Shown here: piece by piece, positions 16,750 through 25,595 of the stretch
How the letters are laid out: the number at the start of each line of letters is the position of its first letter
Position numbering within the stretch: the stretch's first letter is position 1
Assembly: GCA_964252015.1 (NCBI GenBank)
Contig: CAXULW010000005.1
Span: 1-64,000, forward strand
Direction of reading: 5' to 3'
DNA from: CAXSBR01 sp964252015
GTDB taxonomy: Bacteria > Actinomycetota > Actinomycetes > Mycobacteriales > Jatrophihabitantaceae
Length of the DNA: 64,000 nucleotides
The notes under the pieces: model-generated
The model's database searches: none
Told to the model about the DNA's origin: nothing
Seen by the model: the letters and a program-made list of their open reading frames with translations, nothing else
Program-made: the position numbers and the translations under genes

Positions 16750-16758
16750 TGGTTCACG

Positions 16759-17751
16759 TTACCTGCGGGCCTCGGCGTACCAGGCCGTGAGGCGGGCGAA
16801 ACCCTCGTCAAGACCGACCCCTGGCGTCCAGTCGAGCAGCGCCCGGGTGCGGGTCTGCTCGAACCAGTGCGCGGTGCCGAGCTGCTGGGCCAGGAACCGC
16901 GTGATCGGCGGGTCACCGTGCCGCCATCCCGCCCGGCGCAGCGCCGGGCTCACCGCCTCGACCATGGCGCCGGCGGTCCAGGCCAAGGGATAGGGAAGAT
17001 GCCGCAACGTCGGCGCGAGCCCCGCCGCACGGCACACGGCCAGGACGATCTCGGCGATCGGCCGGGGCTCGCCGTTGGACACGACCAGGGCCAGGCCGGA
17101 CACCGTGACCGCACGGTCGTAGGCGGCCACGATGGCGTCCGCGGCGTTGTCCACGTACGTGGTGTCGATGAGGGCGGCACCGGTTCCGACCAGCGCCAAC
17201 CGTCCGGCCCGGGCCCGCTCCACCACCCGCGCGATCAGCTGGGTGTCGCCCGGGCCCCAGACCAGGTGCGGACGGACGGCGGTGACCGCCATTGCCGACG
17301 ACGCCGCGTCCAGTGCGAGCAGCTCGGCGCGGGCCTTGCTGCGGGCGTAGTTGCCCCGGGCGCGCGCGGGATCGGCCGGTTCGGCGCCCGCCCCGACGAG
17401 GGCCCGCCCGCCGTGGGCAACCGCAGGCGAGGAGACGTAGACGAAGCGGGCGCAGCCGGCCCTTCGCGCCGCGTCGAGCAGGACCGCGGTTCCGTTGACG
17501 TTGGTGCGTTCATAGGCCGACCACGGCCCGGTGACGTCGACCTTGGCCGCCAGGTGCACGACCCCGTCCTGGCCGGCGACGGCCGCGGCGGCGACGTCGG
17601 GATCGGCGATGTCACCGCGGACCTCGCGGCCTACGTCCAGACCGGCCGGGCCCCGTTGGCTGACCGTGACCTCGTCGCCGCGTTCGACCAGCAGCCGGGC
17701 CACGCTGCGCCCGAGCAGACCGCTGGCCCCGGTGACCAGGACGCGGCTCAC
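16759..17751 (-). CDS. oleD: OleD-like NAD(P)-dependent 2-alkyl-3-ketoalkanoate reductase
   Basis: 330-aa extended short-chain dehydrogenase of the 3-beta-HSD type. Rossmann motif TGASGLLGRSVARLL at residues 7-21; active-site YARSKARAE (YxxxK) and upstream VSSPAV. Alone it could be any epimerase, but it follows the oleA-oleBC genes and starts with a GTG that overlaps the oleBC stop as GTGA (17751-17748). In olefin biosynthesis OleD reduces the beta-keto acid from OleA to the beta-hydroxy acid that OleC turns into a beta-lactone. The operon ends here before mqnE. Confidence 0.85.
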   Translation of the reverse strand: MSRVLVTGASGLLGRSVARLLVERGDEVTVSQRGPAGLDVGREVRGDIADPDVAAAAVAGQDGVVHLAAKVDVTGPWSAYERTNVNGTAVLLDAARRAGCARFVYVSSPAVAHGGRALVGAGAEPADPARARGNYARSKARAELLALDAASSAMAVTAVRPHLVWGPGDTQLIARVVERARAGRLALVGTGAALIDTTYVDNAADAIVAAYDRAVTVSGLALVVSNGEPRPIAEIVLAVCRAAGLAPTLRHLPYPLAWTAGAMVEAVSPALRRAGWRHGDPPITRFLAQQLGTAHWFEQTRTRALLDWTPGVGLDEGFARLTAWYAEARR

Positions 17752-20567
17752 GACCGGTCGGCGAGGTCCGGCTCGGACCGGTCGACGGGGTTCGGCCGGG
17801 ACCGGTCCGCAGGCTCTGGTTGGTCGACCGGGTCGGGCTGGCCTCGTCCGGCCAGCAGCTTGGCTGCGGCCCGGGCCAGCGCCGGGTGGTCGATCTTGGA
17901 GTTGTGTCGGATGTCGACCGGCAGGGCGGTGGTGGTGAGGACGGCGGCGATCGGCGCCCCGGCTGCCGCTCGGACCCGGCTGGCGAGATCGAGACCGGCC
18001 ACCTCCAGCCGGACCGGACCTCGGCGCCGCAGTGATGATCGAACCGGCGTTCTGGTCTCGCCAACCGCCGTGGGGACGACCACGGCGACGAGCTGCTGAC
18101 CTCCGACCGGGCCGACACCGACGATCGCCGCCGCGGCCACCCCCGCGGCCGCGTCACCAACGTCCACGTCACCCGCGTCTGCGCCACCTGCGGCCACACC
18201 ACCGGCGGCCACACCACCGGCGGCCACGCCACCGGCGGCCGACGGAACCGCGGCCTGGATGCGCTGCTCGATCGGGACCGGGGTCACCGGACCCTCGGCG
18301 GTGCTCACGACGTCGTTGCGCCGGCCCTCGATCCACAGCCGGCCCTCCGCATCGACGTGGCCGACGTCGCCGGTGCGGTGCCACCCTGCGTAACGCGCGC
18401 TGTCGGCCTCGGTGGCCCAGAGCCGGTCGTAGCGGTGCTTGCCATGAGCCGCGGACACGCAGATCTCACCCGTCACGTCGACCAGATCGGCCGGCCCCGC
18501 GCCGTAGCCATAGCCGACGCCGTGTCCACCCGGTCCGGGCGTTTCACCGACCAGCGGCAACACCGCCACACGCACCCCCGGGACGGGGCGTCCCACGCAG
18601 ACCCCGCGCCCAAGGCCGGCAGCGTCGAGTTCAGCCAGGCTGATGTCGGTGACGGGCAGGACCTCGGTCATGCCGTAAGGCGTGCGCAGCTCGGCCCCGG
18701 GCAGCAACTGCGCCACCTGCCGCAGCAGCTCCAGGGGCAGTGGCGCGCCCGCGGACAGCACCAACCGCGGGCGCCGCAGCGCCGCCCGCTGCGTCTCGTC
18801 CAGGGCTGGCGCGGTGGCGACGACGTTGGTCAGCGCGGCCGGCGAGGCGAACACCAGGGTGGCATCCACGGACGCGATCGCATCCGCCAGCGCTACCGCG
18901 GTGAGCGTGGCCGGCTTGGTCACGTCGACGTCCGGCACGGTGGACGCGATGCCGAGGGCCGGGCCGTACAGCGCGAACGGCGCGAACGCGGCCACCAGCC
19001 GGTCGGCGGCAGTCACGCCGTACGTCTCGGCCAGCACCTCGATCTGGCGACGGAGCTGGCCGCGCCGGTACACCACGCCCTTCGGTGGCCCGGTCGCGCC
19101 CGAGGTGAACACCACCGCGCATTCGGCGTCGTCGTCCGGCACCGCCGGCGCGACCAGCGGAGCAACCGTCATCCGGTCGAGGTGGGCGTCGCCCAACAGC
19201 ACCGTCGAAGGCACCGGGCCGATCCCGAGCCGGCGTCCGGGCACCCGCAACGCCCGGGCCGCCATCAGGCCGCGCCGGGCGGCCACCACCCAGTCACCGC
19301 CCGATCCACGCAGCGCCCGACCCAACCGTCGCCGCCCGAGGCCGGCGTCGGCCACGACGATCACCGCACCGATCCGCCAGCACGCGTAGACGACCGCGGT
19401 GAGCTCGATGCCGGGTTCGACCAGTAGCACGACCCGCTGACCCGCCCGCACGCCGGCCGCGGTCAGGGCCGTCGTCACCTCGTCCACCCGTTGGTTCAGG
19501 CCGGCGAAGCTGATCGTGGCGCCACCCACCTCGACCATCGCCACCGCATCATCGCCGCGGCGCGCCTCGAGCCGCCAGGACAGCGAACGCCCGGACTCGC
19601 TTGCCGGGGCACCAGCAACGGCGACGGCCTGATCGCCCGTCGTCACGCTCGCCTCGACCCACTGCGAGATGACGTCCGCGATCTGCGGACGGTCCTCGGT
19701 GACCAGATGCGACGCGCCCTCGAACCGGTGCACGTCGGCCCGGGGGAACCGTCCGAGCAGATCGCGCAGGTACCGGTCGGAGAACACCGGATCGCGCGGA
19801 CCCCACAGGAGCAGCACCGGAACGTGGGCGAACCCGGGCAGCGCAGCGACGACATCGGCCAGCGCAGGTGCGCTCGGGTGGGCCGCGTCGAGTGGGATAT
19901 CGGCGACGAAGTCGGCGATGGCCCGACGCCGGCCCCGGCCGCGATACGGGGCGTGGAACCCGGCCCGGACCTGCCGGGCCAGCCGCGGGCGGCTCAGCCC
20001 CACCGCGGTGCCCAGGAACGCAGGCGTGAGCTGGCACAACAGCTGCCGCACCCCCGCCGTCCCGGCCAGCCGGATCAGGGCCGGCGCCGGCGACCCGACC
20101 GGTTGATGCACCGCGGTGTTGGTCAACACGATCCCGACCACCTGCGCGCTGTGGTCGCGGGCCCAGCCGAGGGAGATCGGACCACCCCAGTCGTGGGCCA
20201 CGGTGACCACCGGCCCGGCCACGCCCAGGGCCTCCGTCAGGCGGCCCAGGTCCTCGATGCGCGCAGCCAGGCGGCGCACTCCGTTCACCCGCTGCGAGAA
20301 GCCCATGCCGAGCTGGTCCACGGCGATGACCCGCCACCCCGGCGGCGGCGCGGCGATCAGGTGGCGCCACAGGTAGGACCAGGTCGGGTTGCCGTGCACG
20401 CACAGCAACGTGCCCACCGGCGGGCCTGAATCAGCCGGCGCCAGGGCGTGCGAGTCCAGCACGTGCCAGGTCCGCGTGACACCGTCGGCGCCTACGACGG
20501 GAACGAGCCGTGACCAGGACGGGTCGAGGCCGGCTAACGGTGGCGGCAGTTGCGCCGCCGTTCTCAC
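17748..20567 (-). CDS. oleBC: OleBC fusion: beta-lactone decarboxylase plus beta-lactone synthetase
   Basis: 939 aa. Residues about 1-290 are a haloalkane-dehalogenase-like alpha/beta hydrolase (OleB): LLCVHGNPTWSYLWRHL, nucleophile in VAHDWGGPISLGWA, late LLLWGPRDPVFSD and GASHLVTEDRP His. Residues about 310-900 are an acyl-AMP-ligase fold (OleC): VVFTSGATGPPKGVVYRRG, LRTPYGMTEVLPV, WHRTGDVGHVDAEGRLWIEGR. Fusion of B and C is known from actinobacteria such as Micrococcus. OleC makes a cis-beta-lactone and OleB removes CO2 to give the olefin. GTG start at 20567 overlaps the oleA stop (GTGA). A GGVAA repeat interrupts the OleC C-terminal part (about 18185-18245). Confidence 0.9.
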   Translation of the reverse strand: MRTAAQLPPPLAGLDPSWSRLVPVVGADGVTRTWHVLDSHALAPADSGPPVGTLLCVHGNPTWSYLWRHLIAAPPPGWRVIAVDQLGMGFSQRVNGVRRLAARIEDLGRLTEALGVAGPVVTVAHDWGGPISLGWARDHSAQVVGIVLTNTAVHQPVGSPAPALIRLAGTAGVRQLLCQLTPAFLGTAVGLSRPRLARQVRAGFHAPYRGRGRRRAIADFVADIPLDAAHPSAPALADVVAALPGFAHVPVLLLWGPRDPVFSDRYLRDLLGRFPRADVHRFEGASHLVTEDRPQIADVISQWVEASVTTGDQAVAVAGAPASESGRSLSWRLEARRGDDAVAMVEVGGATISFAGLNQRVDEVTTALTAAGVRAGQRVVLLVEPGIELTAVVYACWRIGAVIVVADAGLGRRRLGRALRGSGGDWVVAARRGLMAARALRVPGRRLGIGPVPSTVLLGDAHLDRMTVAPLVAPAVPDDDAECAVVFTSGATGPPKGVVYRRGQLRRQIEVLAETYGVTAADRLVAAFAPFALYGPALGIASTVPDVDVTKPATLTAVALADAIASVDATLVFASPAALTNVVATAPALDETQRAALRRPRLVLSAGAPLPLELLRQVAQLLPGAELRTPYGMTEVLPVTDISLAELDAAGLGRGVCVGRPVPGVRVAVLPLVGETPGPGGHGVGYGYGAGPADLVDVTGEICVSAAHGKHRYDRLWATEADSARYAGWHRTGDVGHVDAEGRLWIEGRRNDVVSTAEGPVTPVPIEQRIQAAVPSAAGGVAAGGVAAGGVAAGGADAGDVDVGDAAAGVAAAAIVGVGPVGGQQLVAVVVPTAVGETRTPVRSSLRRRGPVRLEVAGLDLASRVRAAAGAPIAAVLTTTALPVDIRHNSKIDHPALARAAAKLLAGRGQPDPVDQPEPADRSRPNPVDRSEPDLADRS
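18183..18245. repeat. In-frame 15-bp repeats in oleBC (GGVAA units)
   Basis: Tandem GGCGGCCACACC/GCC units encode AAGGVAAGGVAAGGVAAGG in the C-terminal ligase domain. They lie within a predicted linker and preserve the frame. Confidence 0.7.
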
Positions 20568-21586
20568 CAAGTCAGTTCGACGCACGAGGTGTTCAGACCG
20601 GACCCGATGCCCATGCACACGATCTGGTCACCGCGGCTCAGCTCGGGCCCGCTCAGCGCCAGGGTGAACGGGATGGATGCGGGACCGATGTTGCCGAACA
20701 TCGGGAACGTGCGCGGCACCCGGGCCGGGTCTATGTCCAACGTCGCGCACAACGCGTCCGTGTGCACCTGTGAGATCTGGTGGCTGACGTACAGATCGGC
20801 GTCGTCCCAGTCGAAGTCCGTGCAGGCCTGCTTCCAGGTCTGCTCCGACAGGGCCAGGCCGGCGTCGAACAGGCCCTTCACGTCGGTGCGCATCATGTCC
20901 AGGTCACCCACGCACAGCTGGTGGTGCTCGGTGCCCGCCCGCGACACCCCGCCGACGACCCGGTGCCCGTCCGGATGACGATCAGCCCGCCCGAGCACCA
21001 TGCCCGCCGCCCCGGAGCCCAGGGTCAGCGTCGCGAACTCGGCGATGACGTCGGCCGAGGTCGAGTCGGGCTGGTTGAGCCGGGCCAACGTGCGCTCGTA
21101 GGTCAGCCGGCTGCCCTCGCCGTCGACGATCAGCGCGTACTCGATCTGGCCCGCGTCGATCATCATCCCGGCGATCTGCATGGCGTTGACGAAACCCAGG
21201 CAGGCGTTGGCCAGGTCGAAGTTCAGGCACGACGTGGGCAGGTCCAACGCGTGATGCACCGCCACGGCGGCCGAGGGCTCCAGGTTGGCCCGGCTGACCG
21301 AGGTGTCGATGAGCAGGCCGATCGCGCCCGGGTCGATCCCGCTCTCGGTCAGGGCCCTCTCCCCGGCCATGACCGCCGCGTCGGCGAAGCTCGTCCCCTC
21401 GTGCCACCAGCGCCGCTCCCGGATGCCGGCCAGGCGCTCGAACAGCCCCGGGCGCAGCCGGACCCGGCGAAGCGTGTCGGCCAGCCGCTCGTCGAGCTCG
21501 GCCGAGGTGACCACCACCGGCGCCTCGACGGCGGACACCGACAGCGCCACCGTGTTGGCCAGCCGGTAGGTCGCGTTGCCGCTCAC
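20564..21586 (-). CDS. oleA: OleA: thiolase-fold head-to-head condensing enzyme
   Basis: 340 aa, KAS III/thiolase fold. Catalytic Cys is in FDLANACLGFVNAMQIAG; the later His and Asn are in YVSHQISQVHTDA and FPMFGNIGPASIP (G-N-x-G-P/S-A). The DGEGSRLTYERTLARL segment and RIRERRWW-like N-terminal part match OleA more than FabH. OleA condenses two fatty acyl-CoAs head to head to a beta-keto acid. It starts with GTG at 21586 and heads oleA-oleBC-oleD, a three-gene operon coupled by GTGA overlaps, so the cell should make long-chain internal olefins. Confidence 0.9.
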   Translation of the reverse strand: MSGNATYRLANTVALSVSAVEAPVVVTSAELDERLADTLRRVRLRPGLFERLAGIRERRWWHEGTSFADAAVMAGERALTESGIDPGAIGLLIDTSVSRANLEPSAAVAVHHALDLPTSCLNFDLANACLGFVNAMQIAGMMIDAGQIEYALIVDGEGSRLTYERTLARLNQPDSTSADVIAEFATLTLGSGAAGMVLGRADRHPDGHRVVGGVSRAGTEHHQLCVGDLDMMRTDVKGLFDAGLALSEQTWKQACTDFDWDDADLYVSHQISQVHTDALCATLDIDPARVPRTFPMFGNIGPASIPFTLALSGPELSRGDQIVCMGIGSGLNTSCVELTW

Positions 21587-21735
21587 GCCGTGCCGCTCAC
21601 GCCGCTGGGCCGCTCGGACCGGCGTGCCGAAGCCGACGCACGCGCCCGGGACGGTCAGTCACGACGACGGACCTGAGCAACGACCACGGTGGAACTCCTC
21701 GAGTTTTCGGTACCTGATGCTGACAAGCTTGCCGT

Positions 21736-22455
21736 ATGTACGTACCCGCGCACTTTCAACCGCCCGGCGGCTCCGCTGACGACCAGCTTCCCGACCAGCT
21801 GCGCGACCTGCTGGCGCGGGCGCCGCTGGCCGATCTGGTCACCCACAGCGCCCGGCCGGGCAGCCCCGGCGGGCTCGTGGCCACCCCGCTGCCGCTGCTC
21901 TACGACGCCGACCGCGGCCCGCTGGGCACCCTGGTCGGGCACGTCGCCCGCAACAACCCGCACTGGCAGCTCGGGCGCCCCGCGGCCGCGTCGGCGACCG
22001 ACACTGAGACGGAAGGGACCGGCGATCCACCCGACTCCCTGGTCATCCTGCGCGGCCCGGACGCCTACATCTCGCCCACCTGGTACGCCTCGACCGCCGA
22101 GCACGGCCGGGTGGTACCGACGTGGAACTACCTGACCGCACACGTCAACGGCCATCTCGTCACCCACGACGACGAGGCGTGGACGTTCGAGGTGGTCCGC
22201 CGGCTCACCGAGCACTTCGAGGCCGGGTTCACCCCGCCGTGGACGGTCGACGACCCACCGGCCACGTTCCTGGCCGGTCAGCTGCGGGCCATCGTCGGCA
22301 TCGAGATCGTCATCACCTCGATCCAGGCCAAACACAAGCTGGGTCAGAACCGGTCCGCGGCCGACGTCACCGGCGCCGTGACGGGCCTGTCGGCCGGCAC
22401 CCCGTCCGAGCGCGTCGTCGCCGCCGAAATGCATACGCTTTTGCACCAGCGATAA
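21736..22455 (+). CDS. PaiB-family FMN-binding protein
   Basis: 239 aa. MYVPAHFQPP at the start, GHVARNNPHWQL, YISPTWYAS..GRVVPTWNYLTAHVNG and the C-terminal IEIVITSIQAKHKLGQNRSAADV are those of the PaiB / FMN-binding negative regulator family, a split-barrel FMN-binding fold. In Bacillus PaiB affects sporulation and protease genes; its function here is unknown. CAAGCT 6 nt before the ATG may be a leaderless -10. The last codons form the left arm of a hairpin with the sequence beyond the stop (22435-22479). It is divergent from oleA. Confidence 0.85.
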   Translation: MYVPAHFQPPGGSADDQLPDQLRDLLARAPLADLVTHSARPGSPGGLVATPLPLLYDADRGPLGTLVGHVARNNPHWQLGRPAAASATDTETEGTGDPPDSLVILRGPDAYISPTWYASTAEHGRVVPTWNYLTAHVNGHLVTHDDEAWTFEVVRRLTEHFEAGFTPPWTVDDPPATFLAGQLRAIVGIEIVITSIQAKHKLGQNRSAADVTGAVTGLSAGTPSERVVAAEMHTLLHQR

Positions 22456-22479
22456 ACGAGGTCGCTGCACCAAAAGCGT
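22435..22479. terminator. Hairpin spanning the PaiB-like stop codon (ACGCTTTTG arms)
   Basis: ACGCTTTTG at 22435-22443 pairs with CAAAAGCGT at 22471-22479, and AGCGA with TCGCT inside. It lies between two convergent genes and its left arm is coding. The CGCTTTTG arm is shared with elements at 30003 and 40458. Confidence 0.65.
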
Positions 22480-22488
22480 CGTCGCAAC

Positions 22489-22953
22489 TCAGGCCAGGTC
22501 GGCGTCGATGCTGGGCCCGGGTACGCGGGCCTCGAACTTGGTCGACAGCACGACCGTGGTGCGGGTGCGGGCCACGCCCTTGATCGCGTTGAGCGAGCCG
22601 ATCAGGTGTTCCAGCGAGCCCACGTCGAGCACGCGCACCTTGATGACGAACGATTCCTCCCCGGCCACGAACCAGCAGTCCTCCACTGCGGCCGAGGCCG
22701 TGAGTTCGCCCTCCACGTGGGTCACCTCGGCGGTGTCGGTGAGGAAGATGCCGATGAGTGCACTGATCGCGTAGCCGAGCGCTTCCGGCGCCACCGAGGC
22801 GTGGTAACCGCGAATGACCCCGGAGGACTCGAGCTTGCCCACACGCTCGTGGACCGACGGCGCCGACAGGCCGACGTGGCGGGCCAGCTCGGCGTAGCTG
22901 GCGCGGGCGTTCCCACGCAGCGCATCCACGAGTCGGCGGTCAACGGCGTCCAT
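22489..22953 (-). CDS. Lrp/AsnC family transcriptional regulator
   Basis: 154 aa. N-terminal winged HTH (MDAVDRRLVDALRGNARASYAELARHVGLSAPSVHERVGKLESSGVIRGY) and C-terminal RAM ligand-binding domain (LGYAISALIGIFLT...AVEDCWFVAGEESFVIKVRVLDVGSLEHLI) are complete. Lrp proteins usually sense amino acids and control their metabolism. The ATG at 22953 is chosen because it opens the HTH; longer frames to 23298 add residues unlike the family. It is divergent from the secreted nuclease-like gene. Targets are unknown. Confidence 0.88.
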   Translation of the reverse strand: MDAVDRRLVDALRGNARASYAELARHVGLSAPSVHERVGKLESSGVIRGYHASVAPEALGYAISALIGIFLTDTAEVTHVEGELTASAAVEDCWFVAGEESFVIKVRVLDVGSLEHLIGSLNAIKGVARTRTTVVLSTKFEARVPGPSIDADLA

Positions 22954-23274
22954 AACGAACGAGTCGACCCGATTTGGACCGAACGCGCAAGAGGTCCCCG
23001 GCGTTTCATGATCGCGAATAGCCCCGCCCGCGGCGGTGCGCGAACCGGCCCGGTGGCCAGGTTCGGTCCGGCCGGTCGCCGGGTACCGCACAAGGAGTAC
23101 GCAACCCTCGTCGATCCATGCGGTTTTTGTCGCACCTGGCGCCCCCGGGTTGCGACGCGCCCGGAGCTGGCTGACCCTGAGCGGGACCACAGCCGCCCCT
23201 CCCGGCCCGGTCGCCCGGATCGCCGACGTATGTCCCCCTCCCCCGACATCCTGCTGAACCGGAGTCGTCCCCCC
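22954..23274. other. Intergenic region between Lrp and secreted nuclease-like gene
   Basis: About 320 nt of divergent upstream sequence. I see no further gene, no clear terminator and no strong -10 or -35 pair. It presumably holds both promoters and possibly an Lrp site. Confidence 0.5.
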
Positions 23275-24807
23275 ATGCCCCGACTGCGTAGTCCACAAAG
23301 GCTGACCCTGGGCCTGGCGTTCGTGGTCATGGCCGCGACCGCAATGCTCGCCTGGAACGGTGGCGTCGCCTCGGCCGCCAGCGTCGATCCACCGAGCGGC
23401 ATAAGGACGGCCAGCGTCTCGGCCACGTCGTTCACGATCGCCACGAACAAATCGACCAACGCCGTTGACTACCGCATGTACGTGTCGCCGGTGAAGGACG
23501 ACGTGTTGTACGCCAACATCACGGCCGGCAAGAAGACCTCGGCCCGACGCACCGTCGACTCCAACACGCCGAGCATGACGATCTCCGGGCTGCCGTACGC
23601 GACCGCGCCCTACTACTACCGGATCGTGGCCAGCAACGGGGCCAGCCAGCGTTACTCGGACATCTACTCGATCGGTCTACGCCCGTCGACGCCGACGAGC
23701 CTGGTCGCGCACACGGGTCCGACCGGCACCTACCTGACGTGGAACGCCGGGTCGGCGACGGGGTTCCTCATCGCCCAGGGGACGAACTCGGCCCTGACCG
23801 CGGGGCGCCGGAACTATCTGATCCGTGGCCAGACCCACCAGTTCACGCCGTACGGCCTGGTCAAGGGCCAGACGTACTACTACCGCGTCCGGGCCGACAA
23901 CAACGCCACCCCGGGCTACTTCTCAACGCGCTACGCCAAGGTGACGGTCGCGAACTCGGAGCAGGTCGTGCGGGCGATGACGTTCAATGTCCTGCAGCTG
24001 ACCTCGGACGGTCTGAGCGAGGGTGGGCAGAAGGTGGCGCCGTGGTCCGCGCGCCGGCCCGTCGCGGCCGGGTTGATCAAGCAGAGCAACCCGGACGTCG
24101 TGGCCGTCCAGGAAGCCTGGCCCTACACCCAGGCCGCGGTGGGACCACGCCAGATCGACTCGCTGGTCTCGGCCCTGGGCGGGTCCTACCGGCTGGCGCA
24201 GACCGAGATCCCGCCGCCGCAGCGGGGCTACTTCCGCACCGGCGACTACATCGTCTTCAACTCCTCGATCCTGACGACGGTCGGCGCCGGCGGGTCCTGG
24301 AAGATCGGTGACAGTCACTACGCGGCCTACCAGATCATGAAGAACCGCCGCAGCGGGGCGCAGTTCCTGTTCACGTCCGTGCACACCATTCCCAACAACG
24401 GGTCGGTCACGTTCGACAACACCCGGGAGCGGGAGGTCACCAGCTTCGTCGCCCAGGCCAAGCAGTACGCCGCGGCCCACCACGTGCCGGTCATCTACGG
24501 CGGCGATTTCAACAGCAACACCTCGAAGCTGCACACCTACGACGCGGCCGGCAAGGTGATGGCCGCCTCGAACATCGGCGATGCACGTCAGGTGGCCCAG
24601 TCGTTGACGAACGCGCAGTACGACAGCGCCAACCAGTACCTGCGCACACCGCCGGCGTACAGCGAGAGCATCGACAAGTTCTACGCGCAGCCGGGTACGG
24701 CGATCTACTCGTGGCGGCTGATCCTGAACCTCAGCCACGGCAGCTTCGTCGGCACGATGGCCTCGGACCACAACCCGCTGTACGCCTCGATCGTCGTGCC
24801 CTACTGA
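23275..24807 (+). CDS. Secreted fibronectin-III plus endonuclease/exonuclease/phosphatase-fold protein
   Basis: 510 aa. A Sec signal peptide (LTLGLAFVVMAATAMLAWNGGVASAAS) is followed by two FnIII-like modules (about 40-120 and 125-215; YYYRIVASN and TYYYRVRADNN strands) and an EEP domain: MTFNVLQL, VAVQEAW, YGGDFNSN, DHNPLYASI with the Asn, Glu, Asp and His of a DNase I-like or sphingomyelinase-like active site. It probably acts outside the cell on nucleic acids or phosphodiesters. ATG 23275 has a GGAG about 10 nt upstream; an in-frame ATG at 23230 is the alternative. Co-oriented with no partner; a 24-bp tandem repeat starts right after its stop. Confidence 0.85.
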   Translation: MPRLRSPQRLTLGLAFVVMAATAMLAWNGGVASAASVDPPSGIRTASVSATSFTIATNKSTNAVDYRMYVSPVKDDVLYANITAGKKTSARRTVDSNTPSMTISGLPYATAPYYYRIVASNGASQRYSDIYSIGLRPSTPTSLVAHTGPTGTYLTWNAGSATGFLIAQGTNSALTAGRRNYLIRGQTHQFTPYGLVKGQTYYYRVRADNNATPGYFSTRYAKVTVANSEQVVRAMTFNVLQLTSDGLSEGGQKVAPWSARRPVAAGLIKQSNPDVVAVQEAWPYTQAAVGPRQIDSLVSALGGSYRLAQTEIPPPQRGYFRTGDYIVFNSSILTTVGAGGSWKIGDSHYAAYQIMKNRRSGAQFLFTSVHTIPNNGSVTFDNTREREVTSFVAQAKQYAAAHHVPVIYGGDFNSNTSKLHTYDAAGKVMAASNIGDARQVAQSLTNAQYDSANQYLRTPPAYSESIDKFYAQPGTAIYSWRLILNLSHGSFVGTMASDHNPLYASIVVPY

Positions 24808-24927
24808 TGGGCCCGAGCGGGCCGGGCCGGGTGGGCCCGAGCAGGCTGGGCGGGGTGGGCCCGAGCGGGCCGGGCCGGGTGGGCCCGAGCAGGCTGGGCG
24901 GGGTGGGCCCGAGCGGGCCGGGCCGGG
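24808..24927. repeat. Five tandem 24-bp GC-rich repeats filling a convergent intergenic space
   Basis: Two alternating units, TGGGCCCGAGCGGGCCGGGC + CGGG (A) and TGGGCCCGAGCAGGCTGGGC + GGGG (B), occur as A-B-A-B-A from the base after the nuclease-like stop codon to the base before the ubiX stop. Each contains GGGCCC and GGCC self-complementary parts. They may serve as a bidirectional terminator; no genes lie within. Confidence 0.9.
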
Positions 24928-25539
24928 TCAGCCGGCCCAGCGTTCGATCAGGTTGTGCTCGACCCCGGCGGCATCGAGGATCTTGGCGGCGACGAAGTCG
25001 ACCAGCTGGTCCACCGAGGTCGAGCCGGCGTAGAACCCCGGGCTGGCCGGGACGATGACGGCTCCCTGGTCGTGCAGATCGAGCATCTGCACCAGCAGGG
25101 AGCGCGGGTAGGGCGCCTCACGGGGGACGACGATGAGCGGGCGGCGCTCCTTCAGCGTCACCGTGCCCGCCCGTTGCAACAGGTCCTTCGACAGCCCGAT
25201 CGCGATGCCGGCGACGGCGGCGACGGTGGCCGGCACGACGATCATCCCGCGGGCGCGGTAGGTGCCCGACGACGGTCCGGCGGCGAAGTCGTTGGGGCGC
25301 CAGTAGGTCACCCGCGGCTCGTCGACCTCGCGCCCCAGCCAGGCGGACACGTCCTCACGCCAGCGCCCGTCGCGGATGCCCAAGCCGGTCTCGTCCACGA
25401 CGGTGAGCCGCGCGGACTGGGAGACGATCAGGTCGACGGCGGCGTCGGCGTCGAGGAGCGCGTTGACGACGCTGCGGGCGTACGGGCTGCCCGAGGCGCC
25501 GGAAACGCCCACGATCCAAGGGATGCGCGCCGAGTCCAC
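24928..25539 (-). CDS. ubiX: UbiX-type flavin prenyltransferase
   Basis: 203 aa. Phosphate-binding WIVGVSGASGSPYARSVVNALL at the N-terminus and the LKERRPLIVVPREAPYPRSLLVQMLDLHDQGAVIVPASPGFY core are typical. UbiX prenylates FMN to make the cofactor for UbiD decarboxylases; the matching UbiD gene is at 28.5 kb, and both serve late steps of futalosine menaquinone synthesis. The GTG at 25539 is preferred, since the 18 residues upstream are unlike the family and lie in the divergent promoter region. Divergent from the transglutaminase-like gene. Confidence 0.9.
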   Translation of the reverse strand: MDSARIPWIVGVSGASGSPYARSVVNALLDADAAVDLIVSQSARLTVVDETGLGIRDGRWREDVSAWLGREVDEPRVTYWRPNDFAAGPSSGTYRARGMIVVPATVAAVAGIAIGLSKDLLQRAGTVTLKERRPLIVVPREAPYPRSLLVQMLDLHDQGAVIVPASPGFYAGSTSVDQLVDFVAAKILDAAGVEHNLIERWAG

Positions 25540-25583
25540 CCGCCCGAGGGTACGGCGGCGATCAAGGGTCCGGATCGGGTCGG

Positions 25584-25589
25584 GATACT
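25584..25589 (+). promoter_or_regulatory. -10 box of leaderless transglutaminase transcript
   Basis: GATACT is followed by 6 nt and the GTG at 25596; the same hexamer and spacing occur before the UbiD gene. Confidence 0.55.
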
Positions 25590-25595
25590 GCACAG

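Noticed and set aside
24808..24927. CRISPR array
   Set aside because: Contiguous 24-bp repeats without unique spacers; no cas genes anywhere in the window.
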